A stretch of DNA of 64,000 nt from JACJWR01 sp964474045 (GTDB taxonomy: Bacteria > Actinomycetota > Actinomycetes > S36-B12 > UBA10799): assembly GCA_964474045.1 (NCBI GenBank), contig CAYYRC010000001.1, positions 124,001 through 188,000 of the forward strand, in the 5' to 3' direction. The notes beneath the pieces were generated by a model. The model saw only the letters and a program-made list of their open reading frames with translations, was not told the DNA's origin and made no database searches. The position numbers were made by a program, and so were the translations under genes. Positions 25,973-34,217 of the stretch are shown piece by piece. Within the stretch, counting starts at the first letter, position 1; each line of letters begins with the position of its first letter.

Positions 25973-26539
25973 TCAGCGGGTGAATGCCCGAAGGTGAGAC
26001 TGCGAGGCATTGATCTGGGAGTTGATCACCCGCAGCACGTCGGCCGGGACTGCCGTGGCCCTCGCCGCCGACAGGTCGGCGATGTCCTTGCGCTCGACCG
26101 TCGCGCCGGCGACCAGGGCTGCCGCAGGGGTTGTCGCGGAGTTCAAGAGTTGGCGGTACAACGCGGCGAGTTGGGGGTTGCTGAAGACTCCTGGGGGCTT
26201 GCCGGTCGTCGGATCGGCCACGCCGTAGGTGCGCAACAGTTGCTGCACCGCGGCCATGTGCTGGGCCTCGGAGTTGGCGATGGCCGCGAATTGCGGCAGG
26301 TTCGGATACTTGGCCGCCAAAGCCACGTACAAGTCGTGGGCGAGCCTCTCCTCCTCGACCCAGAAAGCCAACTGCGACTTCTGCACCGCGGTGAGCGTGG
26401 CGACCTGCGTGGTCTGGCCGACGGGTGCCCGTGCGTCGCCGCCGACTACCAGTGGGGTCGCGGCGGCCGGCAGGACCGCTGCCGAGGCCGCGGCGAGGAC
26501 GGATGCGCCGCCTACGACGATGAGCGTGGAGCGCTTCAT
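25973..26539 (-). CDS. exported DUF2202 ferritin-like protein
   Basis: A 188-residue protein starting at ATG 26539 with AGGAGG five bases upstream. Signal-like N-terminus MKRSTLIVVGGASVLAAASA precedes a helical DUF2202 domain: KSQLAFWVEEERLAHDLYVA, FAAIANSEAQHMAAVQQLL and a further GATVERKDIADLSAA. The EExxxHD and ExxH pairs match ferritin-like di-iron ligand spacing. Its function is unknown, but export plus iron-type ligands beside a ferric-reductase-like gene suggest a part in extracytoplasmic iron or redox handling. It is the first gene of the leftward cluster. Confidence 0.85.
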   Translation of the reverse strand: MKRSTLIVVGGASVLAAASAAVLPAAATPLVVGGDARAPVGQTTQVATLTAVQKSQLAFWVEEERLAHDLYVALAAKYPNLPQFAAIANSEAQHMAAVQQLLRTYGVADPTTGKPPGVFSNPQLAALYRQLLNSATTPAAALVAGATVERKDIADLSAARATAVPADVLRVINSQINASQSHLRAFTR

Positions 26540-26851
26540 GATGACCTCCTGAATGTGGGTCCCGGCTCTGCTGTGCGGGGCTTGCTGTTCGGTTGTCTTC
26601 ACCCATCATCGGGATGCAAATTGCAGTTGTGATGTAGGCGTTGTGGAGATCGTGTGGAGATTCCCCACGGCCAACCCCAGTTCGACAGTTGCTAGGTAGG
26701 TGATGGCCCGGAACCTGTTGGTTTGCAGCGGTCTTCGGGGGTTGCTTGCACACCTTGTCGGTCGCCGACTCAGGATGGTGGGCCCTTCGCGCCTGCCAGC
26801 CGGCACAACAATGGCTAATCAAATGACCGCCCAAGCTGTACAATTGTGTAC
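26540..26851. other. divergent intergenic region with promoter and palindrome
   Basis: Holds the leftward promoter of the DUF2202 cluster and the rightward promoter of the AlbA_2 gene. A TGTACA-ATTG-TGTACA palindrome sits at its right end. AT content rises from about 26780 on. No open frame in the interval has a recognisable domain. Confidence 0.45.
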
Positions 26852-26852
26852 A
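26837..26852 (+). promoter_or_regulatory. palindrome and -10 element at the AlbA_2 gene start (likely leaderless)
   Basis: TGTACA at 26837-26842 and again at 26847-26852 form a palindrome with a 4-base spacer. The TACAAT at 26839-26844 is a good -10 hexamer seven bases before the ATG at 26852, and there is no ribosome site, so a leaderless mRNA is likely. A repressor bound to the palindrome would block initiation directly. Inference from sequence layout. Confidence 0.55.
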
Positions 26853-28633
26853 TGCAGCCAAGTGCGGCGGACATCGAGCGGTGGGTGGAGGATCTCCGCC
26901 GCCGTGGGGGCGACCAGTACGAGGTGGAGGCTAAGCGAGCCCAGGGCGGGGTTCCCGACGTGAAGCGTACGTTATGCGCGTTTGGCAACATGCCCTCTGG
27001 CGGGACGATCTTGCTGGGCGTCGATGAGTCGGATGGCTTCGCAGTAGTCGGCGTCGAGGCAGTAGCTGACCTCGAGCAGGGGATCGCCAGTCAAGCGCGC
27101 TTGGGCGTGGTTCCACCGGTGAGCGTCAACTTCACAGAGGCTAGGTTCGAGGGCCGAACGATTCTGGTTGCCGAGGTTCTGGCGCTCCCTGCGTACCAAC
27201 GGCCTTGCAGGACCGGCGGCAAGGCGTACCTGCGCCAGGGTGATGGCGACTACGAGATGTCTGAAGTGGAGGTCGCCCAGGTTCTCGCAGGTCGGGGTCG
27301 TCCCCGATTTGACGCCATGGCGGTCCCCGGAACAGGCGTTATGGATCTGGACGCGGGTCTGGCCTCACAATTCGTTCGCGAATCTCGCGCCGCGTCCCGC
27401 CGACTGGCGGCGATGGATGAGTTGGAGGTATTGCGCAGCAAGGGAGTCGTCCACCCGGAGTCGAAGTCGCTGACGGTCGCAGGTCTGTACGCACTCGGCT
27501 CGTATCCGCAGAAGTTCATGCCGTCACTCGCACTCACGGCTGCAGTCGAGGGGACGGGAAGCGACCGGTCCATCGACCTTGTGCACCTAGACGGTCCGCT
27601 CCCGGAACTCCTCGACGGCGCGATCGCGTGGGTCCGCCGCAACACGCGCACGGTCGTTCGATTCGGGCAGGATGGCCATGGTCGCGACGAGGCGGAGATT
27701 CCGCTCGTGGCCGTGCGGGAGCTCATAGCGAACGCCCTTGTCCACAGGGACTTGAGTGCTCACACCCAGGGCAAGCGCGTCGAGATGCGCATGAAGGATG
27801 ACTACCTGGTGCTGACTAGCCCGGGTGGGCTGTGGGGCATCTCGGTGGCGCAACTCGGCAGGCCCGGCGGCAAGTCCGCGGTGAACGAGTACCTGTACGA
27901 GATCTGCAAGAGCACACGCACCCCTGGCGGCACCCGCGTGATTGAGGGGGAGGGTGGCGGAATCCGTGCTGCTCAGAGTGCTTCCAGGGACGCTTCGATG
28001 GCGCCCCCCAGGTTCCGCGACTCCGGGGTGCGTTTCACAGCGCTCCTGCCAAGGCACACATTGCTGCCGGCGGATGACCTCGCGTGGCTCGCGGACCTCC
28101 CAGAGGCAGCGAAGCTGTCCGACATGCAGCGCGCGATCGCCGTATCCATGCGCCACGGAGTGACGTGGACAAACCTGATGGTGCGAGACGAGTTCGCACC
28201 GATTGACTCCACGGACGCGCGGGCGGCACTGCAGGGGCTCGTCGTGTCCGGGATCAGTGAGACGACCGGCACGCGGCGCGGCACGAAGTACGTGATCGCC
28301 GCTAGGTTCCGCCTACCCAAGCGGGGGGCCTCCACTGAGGTCATCCGACATGTCCCGGAGGCTGACGTGGTCTTGCCGGTGGCGGATGCCAATTCCGCTG
28401 CGGAAGCGAGTGGTGTCAAGAGTGGTGTCAATTCGTCGGCAATTCTGGACGCGCTGAGAGCTAACCGCGAATTGAGCGCCAGAAGCCTAATGGCGGCAAC
28501 TGGGCTGACTCGGCGCCAGGTGATATATGCGCTAAGAGGTCTCGTCCAGCAGGACAGGGTCGTGCGAGTGGGAGGACCTGGAAGCCCGACGACAACCTAT
28601 GCTCTCAGGGGACCAGAGCTTCCACGGGAGTAG
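26852..28633 (+). CDS. AlbA_2 (Schlafen-type) DNA-binding / GHKL ATPase-like protein
   Basis: A 593-residue protein. The N-terminal AlbA_2/Schlafen domain has YEVEAKRAQGGVPD and LCAFGNMPSGGTILLGVDE, the usual 'E.K....' and 'aFaN..GG.i..GV.d' blocks. The middle carries a GHKL-like ATP-binding region with VAVRELIANALVHRDLSAH and EMRMKDDYLVLTSPGGLWGI. The C-terminus has winged-helix units (LTRRQVIYALRGLVQQDRVV). Such proteins are annotated as putative transcriptional regulators or ATP-dependent helicase-like proteins and are frequent in defence islands. It is the first gene of a block ending in a type I restriction operon on the opposite strand. Role unproven. Confidence 0.8.
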   Translation: MQPSAADIERWVEDLRRRGGDQYEVEAKRAQGGVPDVKRTLCAFGNMPSGGTILLGVDESDGFAVVGVEAVADLEQGIASQARLGVVPPVSVNFTEARFEGRTILVAEVLALPAYQRPCRTGGKAYLRQGDGDYEMSEVEVAQVLAGRGRPRFDAMAVPGTGVMDLDAGLASQFVRESRAASRRLAAMDELEVLRSKGVVHPESKSLTVAGLYALGSYPQKFMPSLALTAAVEGTGSDRSIDLVHLDGPLPELLDGAIAWVRRNTRTVVRFGQDGHGRDEAEIPLVAVRELIANALVHRDLSAHTQGKRVEMRMKDDYLVLTSPGGLWGISVAQLGRPGGKSAVNEYLYEICKSTRTPGGTRVIEGEGGGIRAAQSASRDASMAPPRFRDSGVRFTALLPRHTLLPADDLAWLADLPEAAKLSDMQRAIAVSMRHGVTWTNLMVRDEFAPIDSTDARAALQGLVVSGISETTGTRRGTKYVIAARFRLPKRGASTEVIRHVPEADVVLPVADANSAAEASGVKSGVNSSAILDALRANRELSARSLMAATGLTRRQVIYALRGLVQQDRVVRVGGPGSPTTTYALRGPELPRE

Positions 28634-28858
28634 AGAACACTTGGAGTTCGGAATCCCGTTGGTCACGTTGCCGCGGCCACGGCAGTGTGGCCGCCTCCGC
28701 GCCGTCGACTCGCGGCGTTGGAGGGCCTCCCAAACTGCCGGGCTCGCGGCTCGGCCTGAAAGTGCGACGGGCGGCTCCGCCTGGGCTCGCTCCGCAGGTC
28801 GGTGCGGTGGATCCACTGGTCGTCGGGCATGCTCGGGCTCCCGGTGTTGACTGAGTCC

Positions 28859-29623
28859 ATGAATCCGCTTCTTGAGACTGCCGCGGCCGCGGCGACCGTC
28901 GGTGCAGCTGCGTGGGCGACATCCAAGGGGGCAGTGCTTCCGGTGCGTTCCTGGGTGTTGGCGCGACGCCAACGAGCAACGCCGGCGACGGCGGAGGTAG
29001 TCGTCGTTCCTCCGGGGCCACTCGGCCAGGCGTTCGGCATGTTCGTCTCGCCCCCGGAGGTTCAGCCAGAGCTGCAATCGGTTCGCAGAGGTGCCGCGCC
29101 CAGCGATGTCGAGATGGTGGCGCTGCGGCGGCTGCGGCGTGCCATCACAGTCCACACGATCGGGCCGTCCGCGGTCCTTCTGAGCAATGCCCGCATCGAG
29201 GTTGTTGAGCGAACCGCCCCCGACATGCCCTTCGTGATCGATTTCGCCGGCGGAGGCGGGGGCGGCGCAGAACAGGTGCTGCACCTGGTCGCTGACCTTG
29301 ACGCAGAAAGCCCGACGGCCCAGGTAGGCAGGCTGCGAGACCATAACCCCATCCCGGAGCCGACCGGTCATGAGGTGATCGTCGCCGACAGGCGGAAGTT
29401 CACTGAGTCGCGGCCACTGATGATCAATCTGTATGCGAGGTCCAGGAGGGACTTGGTCCGATTCAACCTCATCCTCGACCTTCAGATTGACGGGAAGGCA
29501 CGAACCCTGGTGGTTCAAGACAACGGGACGCCATTCACCGTCTCTGGCGTTCCCTCAGTGGACGACGACCATTCATTCGTCCTGCAGGGTCCTCTTCGCA
29601 CACGATCGGAGATGATGCGCTGA
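28859..29623 (+). CDS. hypothetical protein with N-terminal membrane anchor, in defence-type island
   Basis: About 254 residues from ATG 28859 (an upstream ATG at 28802 is in frame but has no better site). The N-terminus MNPLLETAAAAATVGAAAWA is weakly hydrophobic and may anchor the protein. The body mixes helical (MVALRRLRRAITVHTIG) and beta-rich parts (FNLILDLQIDGKARTLVVQD), with a glycine run (FAGGGGGG) in between. No known domain or catalytic motif is recognised. It lies 225 bases after the AlbA_2 gene and converges with hsdR, so it is a candidate accessory gene of the island. Confidence 0.6.
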   Translation: MNPLLETAAAAATVGAAAWATSKGAVLPVRSWVLARRQRATPATAEVVVVPPGPLGQAFGMFVSPPEVQPELQSVRRGAAPSDVEMVALRRLRRAITVHTIGPSAVLLSNARIEVVERTAPDMPFVIDFAGGGGGGAEQVLHLVADLDAESPTAQVGRLRDHNPIPEPTGHEVIVADRRKFTESRPLMINLYARSRRDLVRFNLILDLQIDGKARTLVVQDNGTPFTVSGVPSVDDDHSFVLQGPLRTRSEMMR

Positions 29624-29808
29624 CTGGCCCTGGCCAGTCGGCCCGCGACGCGAACTTGGGCGGTGAGGGTCGATAGTGCCGCTCGCTTCGCTTGCGCCGA
29701 GTCGGCGGGATCGGGTGGCGTGCGCCGGCTGGGCCAACGCACCGGTGGAGCTGTCGACGGCCAGCGCCAGCGCGATGCGGTATGACGGCGGCTTGGGGAC
29801 ACCCGCAC

Positions 29809-32800
29809 CTACCCCGCGCTCTCCGCGCGGATCTCGGGGTAGGCCTGGGCGAGGAAGGTGATGAACGCGTCGCGGAAGCCGGGTTTCTCGAAGTAGGCGT
29901 TGAACAGGTCGGTGTTGGCCTCGTGGCGCTCGATGATGGCGGCGTCGGCGTACTGGTCCAGGGCGCGGCGGAAGTTGTGCTCGTCGTTGTGCAGGGCGAT
30001 GGCGCGCAGGGTGGGGTCGCTCTTGACGACTTGTTTCTGCTGGTCGGCCCACACGATGTCGACGTCGGTGAACTCGATGCCGTAGCGCTCGTTCATGGTC
30101 TTGATGAGCACGCTCAGCGGTTCCAGGGGCACGTCGTGGGTGCGGCCCTGCCCGCCGCCGGGCAGCGCCGCCCCGGGGGTGTCGGTGCCCTCGTCGATGG
30201 ACAGGTCGGCCTCCCGCGCGGCGGCGGCGATGCGCAGATGGGTGAGGATCACCGAGTCGTCCAGCTGCGGCATGGGGTCGGTGTCGCCGCGGGGCAGCAC
30301 CGCCAGCAGCGCCTTGCCGTACAGGTAGCAGGTCTCCAGGTCGGGGTCGGTCCAGGGCATGACCTGGGCGAGGAAGGCGTAGGCGGACACGTAGCGGCGC
30401 AGCGTGTCGCGGAACGCGTCCTGGTCGGCGCCGTCGAGGGCGGTGTAGCGGTCCCGCGCGGGGTGCAGGTTGGCGTAGACGGTCTTCTGCTTGGCGGACT
30501 GCCCGGACAGCAGCGCTGCGACGGCCTTGGCCATCTCGGGGGCGTGGAGCACGCCGTGGCCGGTGAGGGTGGTGTGCATGGCGTACAGCACGTTGGGGTC
30601 GGTGGGGGTGGCCGAGGTCTCCTCGTAGAAGGGGCGGAAGGCGTCCTGGATGCCCTCGGGGTCGTTGGCGAAGTCCAGGACGAACGTGTCGTCCTTCTCG
30701 GGGTGGACGCGGTTGAGCCGGGACAGGGTCTGCACGGCCTTGACGCCGTCGAGCTTCTTGTCCACGTACATGGTGTGCAGCAGCGGCTGGTCGAACCCGG
30801 TCTGGTACTTCTCGGCCACGACGAGCACCTGGTAGTCCTCGCCGGCGAACGTCTCGGGCAGCGCGGACTCCTTGATGCCGTTCATCGCCGCCTCGGCGTA
30901 GGCGACGGTCGGGGCGGCGGGGTCCACGACCTGCCCGGAGAACGCGACCAGGGTGCGCACCGGGTGCGCGCCGGCGCCGTAGCCCTTCGCGGCGATGTAG
31001 GCGTCGATGGCCTTCTTGTACCTAACGGCGTGCAGCCGGGAGCGGGTCACGACCATGGCCTTGGCCTTCCCGCCGATCTTGGCGGCGGTCTTGCGCCGGA
31101 AGTGCTCGACGATGATCTCGGCCTTCTGCGCCAGGTTCGACGGGTGCAGCGACACGTAGCGCGCCAGCGCCGCGGACGCCTTGGACACCGGCACCTCGGG
31201 GTCCTCCGGGGCGGAGTTGGCCAGCCGGTAGTAGGTGTCGTAGGTGGTGTAGTTGGCCAGCACGTCGAGGATGAACCGCTCGTCGATGGCCTGGCGCATC
31301 GCGTAGGTGTGGAACGGGCGCAGCACGACCTCCCCGCCGGGCAGGGTGCAGCGGGTGCCGAACAGCTCCAGGGTCTTCGGCTTCGGGGTGGCGGTGAACG
31401 CGTAGAACGACAGGTTCGCGTGCCCGCCGCGCGCGGCCATGGACTCGGCCAGCACGTCGGCGGCGTCGGGCCGGGCGTCCTCGACCGCGCCCTCGCGCGC
31501 CTCGTGCGCGGCCAGCGCCGCCGCGTCGTCCCCGGGCGCGCCCAAGACGCCCTTGAGGTCCTTCATCGCCTCCCCCGAGGTGGAGGAGTGCGCCTCGTCG
31601 ACGATGACGGCGAAGCGCCGCCCGGCGACCTGGCCGCCGTCGGCGGCGAGGTAGCCGGCCACGACGGGGAACTTCTGCAGGGTGGTGACGATGATGCGCG
31701 CGGCGTTGGACTCCAGCGCGGCCTGCAGGTCCGCCGAGGTCATCTTCTCGTCGATGCGCACCAGCACCCCGGGGGTGTGCTCCAGCGCCCCGACGGTGTC
31801 CTGCAGCTGGGAGTCCAGCGCGCGCCGGTCGGTCACCACGACCACCTTGTGGAACAGCGGCGCATCTGTCCCCAGCCCGCCCGCGCGCACCGCGGGCGAG
31901 AGCCCGGCGGGGTCCCCTGGGGTGTGCAGGCGGGTGAGGCGGTGCGCGGTCCACGCGATCGTGTTCGACTTGCCCGACCCGGCCGAGTGCTGCACCAGCC
32001 GGTTCACCCCCGGCCCGGTGGCCAGGGTGTCGGCCAGCAGCCGGCGCACCGCGTCCCACTGGTGGTAGCGGGGGAACAGCATCCGCCGCTTGCCGGTCTT
32101 GCGCCGGTTCTCGTCGCGGACGTCCTCGGCGTGCACGAACGTCCCGAGCAGCTCCAGCCACGCCTCCCGGGCCCACACCTGCTCCCACAGGTACGCCGTG
32201 CGGTACCCGTCGGGGTTGGGCGGGTTGCCCGCGCCGCCGGGGTTGCCCGCCCCCGCGGAGCCCTGGTTGAACGGCAGGAACCTCGTCTGCTTGGCCGCCA
32301 GCTCGGTGGTCATGTACACCTGGTCGGGGTCGACGGCGAAGTGCACCACCGCCCGGTCGCGGAAGATCACCTCGGACGGTTTGCGGTCGTAGCGGTACTG
32401 GCGCATCGCGTCCTCGACGTTCTGCCCGGTCAGCGGGTTCTTCAGTTCCACCGTCGCGGTGGGCAGCCCGTTGACGAGCAGCACCATGTCCAGCGACAGG
32501 GCGGTGTCCGTCGCGGAGTAGTGCACCTGCCGGGACACCCCCAGCCGGTTCGCCGAGTAGCGTTCCCACAGCACCGGGGTGAGGGTGTTCGCGGGCGCGA
32601 AGAACGCCAGCCGGAACGTGACCCCGTTCATCTTCGTCGGGTTGCGCAGGACGTGGACCGTCCCCCGGCGGTCGACCTCGCCGGCGATGTAGGCCACGAC
32701 CTTCTCGGCGGCCTTCGCCTCGCTGCCGGCGCCTACCCGAGTGACCAGCTTGTCCCACTCGTCGGGCTGCGACGTCTTCAGGAACTCCACCACCTCGCCC

Positions 32801-32916
32801 GGTGCCAGACCCAGGCCTGCATCGAATCCGGTGTTCGGGACCTTGCCCCAGCCGTGGATTAGCAGGTGGTGCTCGATGGCCTCCTCGAAGCCGAGCTCGC
32901 TCTTCGCCTTGTTCAC
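29809..32916 (-). CDS. hsdR: type I restriction enzyme R subunit HsdR
   Basis: A 1035-residue restriction/translocation subunit. The N-terminal nuclease domain has LDMVLLVNGLPTATVELKNP, with D and ELK of the PD-(D/E)xK site, followed by a QYRYDR motif. The SF2 motor has Walker A QHSAGSGKSNTIAW, Walker B/DEAH in VIVDEAHSSTSGEAM, motif III YAFTATPKPKTLELFGT and motif VI QTLSRLNRVHPEKDDTF. The C-terminal helical part contacts the methylase core. GTG 32916 overlaps the hsdS stop (GTGA), so translation is coupled; the longer frame upstream is hsdS read out of frame. All motifs are intact, so it should be active. Confidence 0.95.
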   Translation of the reverse strand: MNKAKSELGFEEAIEHHLLIHGWGKVPNTGFDAGLGLAPGEVVEFLKTSQPDEWDKLVTRVGAGSEAKAAEKVVAYIAGEVDRRGTVHVLRNPTKMNGVTFRLAFFAPANTLTPVLWERYSANRLGVSRQVHYSATDTALSLDMVLLVNGLPTATVELKNPLTGQNVEDAMRQYRYDRKPSEVIFRDRAVVHFAVDPDQVYMTTELAAKQTRFLPFNQGSAGAGNPGGAGNPPNPDGYRTAYLWEQVWAREAWLELLGTFVHAEDVRDENRRKTGKRRMLFPRYHQWDAVRRLLADTLATGPGVNRLVQHSAGSGKSNTIAWTAHRLTRLHTPGDPAGLSPAVRAGGLGTDAPLFHKVVVVTDRRALDSQLQDTVGALEHTPGVLVRIDEKMTSADLQAALESNAARIIVTTLQKFPVVAGYLAADGGQVAGRRFAVIVDEAHSSTSGEAMKDLKGVLGAPGDDAAALAAHEAREGAVEDARPDAADVLAESMAARGGHANLSFYAFTATPKPKTLELFGTRCTLPGGEVVLRPFHTYAMRQAIDERFILDVLANYTTYDTYYRLANSAPEDPEVPVSKASAALARYVSLHPSNLAQKAEIIVEHFRRKTAAKIGGKAKAMVVTRSRLHAVRYKKAIDAYIAAKGYGAGAHPVRTLVAFSGQVVDPAAPTVAYAEAAMNGIKESALPETFAGEDYQVLVVAEKYQTGFDQPLLHTMYVDKKLDGVKAVQTLSRLNRVHPEKDDTFVLDFANDPEGIQDAFRPFYEETSATPTDPNVLYAMHTTLTGHGVLHAPEMAKAVAALLSGQSAKQKTVYANLHPARDRYTALDGADQDAFRDTLRRYVSAYAFLAQVMPWTDPDLETCYLYGKALLAVLPRGDTDPMPQLDDSVILTHLRIAAAAREADLSIDEGTDTPGAALPGGGQGRTHDVPLEPLSVLIKTMNERYGIEFTDVDIVWADQQKQVVKSDPTLRAIALHNDEHNFRRALDQYADAAIIERHEANTDLFNAYFEKPGFRDAFITFLAQAYPEIRAESAG

Positions 32917-34217
32917 ACCCGCGCCCCCGAACCATCCGACGTCGTCACATCGAACTCGCCTGATACCGCGGCCGAGATCAAAGAGCGCTTCAACTCCTTT
33001 AGCGCCCCAAGGCTGTCGTTCATCAGTTCCTGCTGATTGCGGATAGATCCGAGACCACTCTTGATGTCGGAGACTATTCGCACCTGGTCTGCCAGGGGCG
33101 GCAGCGGGATTCTGATCGACGCGAGGTCGGGGAAGTAGATGGTCTTGTGGGTGGAACCCGTGGCAAGTCGTCCCAAGATGTCCCTGCGCATCGTTCGGAG
33201 GCACCAGAGGAGGTACTCGCCGTCGAGGGTTGGCCCTGGCGTCCACGTTGCGTAGTCCTGGCTGGTAGCGGCATCGACTCCGAGCATGATTGCGAAGCCC
33301 GCCGACGCAGTTCGGCTCAACGCGACCGTACCGGCGGGGTGGAGCACAGCGGCACTATTGGCCAGGCCCAGTGCGCTGATGTGATGTTCGGTATCGCTCA
33401 ACACGTCGATCCCGTCCGCTCGGAACCTATGGACGTCAGCCGTCGTCAACCAGGGGATAGAGCAATCCCGCCAGTAGCCGGGTTCGGAACGCGATGGCGT
33501 GTGGCCAGTGCCCATACGGGCGACCAGAGAGATTCGTGGTGCGCCCCATCCCACCGGAATACTGGGGCACCAGGCGACTCCCGATGCCTTGCGTTCGCCC
33601 GGTTGGTTCGCTGCGGTGACCTCGCCCCAGGCAAGGCTTTCCACAGACCTCGTCAGGTCGGCAATCTGTCGGCCGCGTGCGCTGATGATGCTGTCTATTC
33701 GGCCGATCTGGTCGTCCAGGAAATCCGCCACCCGCCGCTGCACATCGAGCGGCGGCAGAAGCACCGGCAGCGCCCGAAAGGCTTCGAACGGAAGGTCCCA
33801 CTGACCTGGCCGAATGCCCTTTGACGCTGCTCCATAGAGGGCGATGTAGGGGGTAGAGCGGAGCAAGTAGTGGATGAATCTGGGGTGGACAGACTCAGCA
33901 AGAGTGCATGTGAAGTACGCAGGACTAACAATTCCCTCGTACTCCGAGACGGCAAGGCTTCCTTGCCACGTCTTCATCTTGTTCAGCACGAGATCGCCGG
34001 GTTCCACGTACTTGTAGGTGGAGAGGTCCTCGCTCTCTTGGTTCCAATTGTCGTCGCGGTCGCTCTTCCTGACTACGCCGTGGTCTCGGTAGACGCTCAG
34101 CAACTCCGCGTCGGGGCGGCCCGTTCTGTCGACACGGCGCGCGACGCTCCACAGGGGAACAAGGGGCCACCCGGACTTGACGCTCGCCTCATGGAGCACG
34201 ACATGGGGGCTACTCAT
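32913..34217 (-). CDS. hsdS: type I restriction enzyme specificity subunit HsdS
   Basis: A 434-residue DNA-recognition subunit with two target recognition domains separated by coiled-coil spacers. TRD1 opens WPLVPLWSVARRVDRTGR and includes YVEPGDLVLNKMKTWQGSLA; its spacer is LPPLDVQRRVADFLDDQIGR. TRD2 starts GWGAPRISLVARMGTGHTPS and ends at the second spacer LPPLADQVRIVSDIKSGLGS. The repeated PLPPL.. Q..I half-spacers set the distance between the two half-sites. ATG 34217 overlaps the hsdM stop (ATGA) and its stop overlaps hsdR, giving order M-S-R. The recognition sequence cannot be read from the protein. Confidence 0.95.
   Translation of the reverse strand: MSSPHVVLHEASVKSGWPLVPLWSVARRVDRTGRPDAELLSVYRDHGVVRKSDRDDNWNQESEDLSTYKYVEPGDLVLNKMKTWQGSLAVSEYEGIVSPAYFTCTLAESVHPRFIHYLLRSTPYIALYGAASKGIRPGQWDLPFEAFRALPVLLPPLDVQRRVADFLDDQIGRIDSIISARGRQIADLTRSVESLAWGEVTAANQPGERKASGVAWCPSIPVGWGAPRISLVARMGTGHTPSRSEPGYWRDCSIPWLTTADVHRFRADGIDVLSDTEHHISALGLANSAAVLHPAGTVALSRTASAGFAIMLGVDAATSQDYATWTPGPTLDGEYLLWCLRTMRRDILGRLATGSTHKTIYFPDLASIRIPLPPLADQVRIVSDIKSGLGSIRNQQELMNDSLGALKELKRSLISAAVSGEFDVTTSDGSGARV

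Noticed and set aside
29573..29861. Possible transposase remnant between the orphan protein and hsdR
   Set aside because: Short frames on both strands have no recognisable transposase motif, and no terminal inverted repeat was seen.
29692..32862. Very long plus-strand frame opposite hsdR
   Set aside because: Shadow of hsdR; Val/Gly/His/Arg-rich with no motif, while hsdR has all helicase and nuclease motifs.
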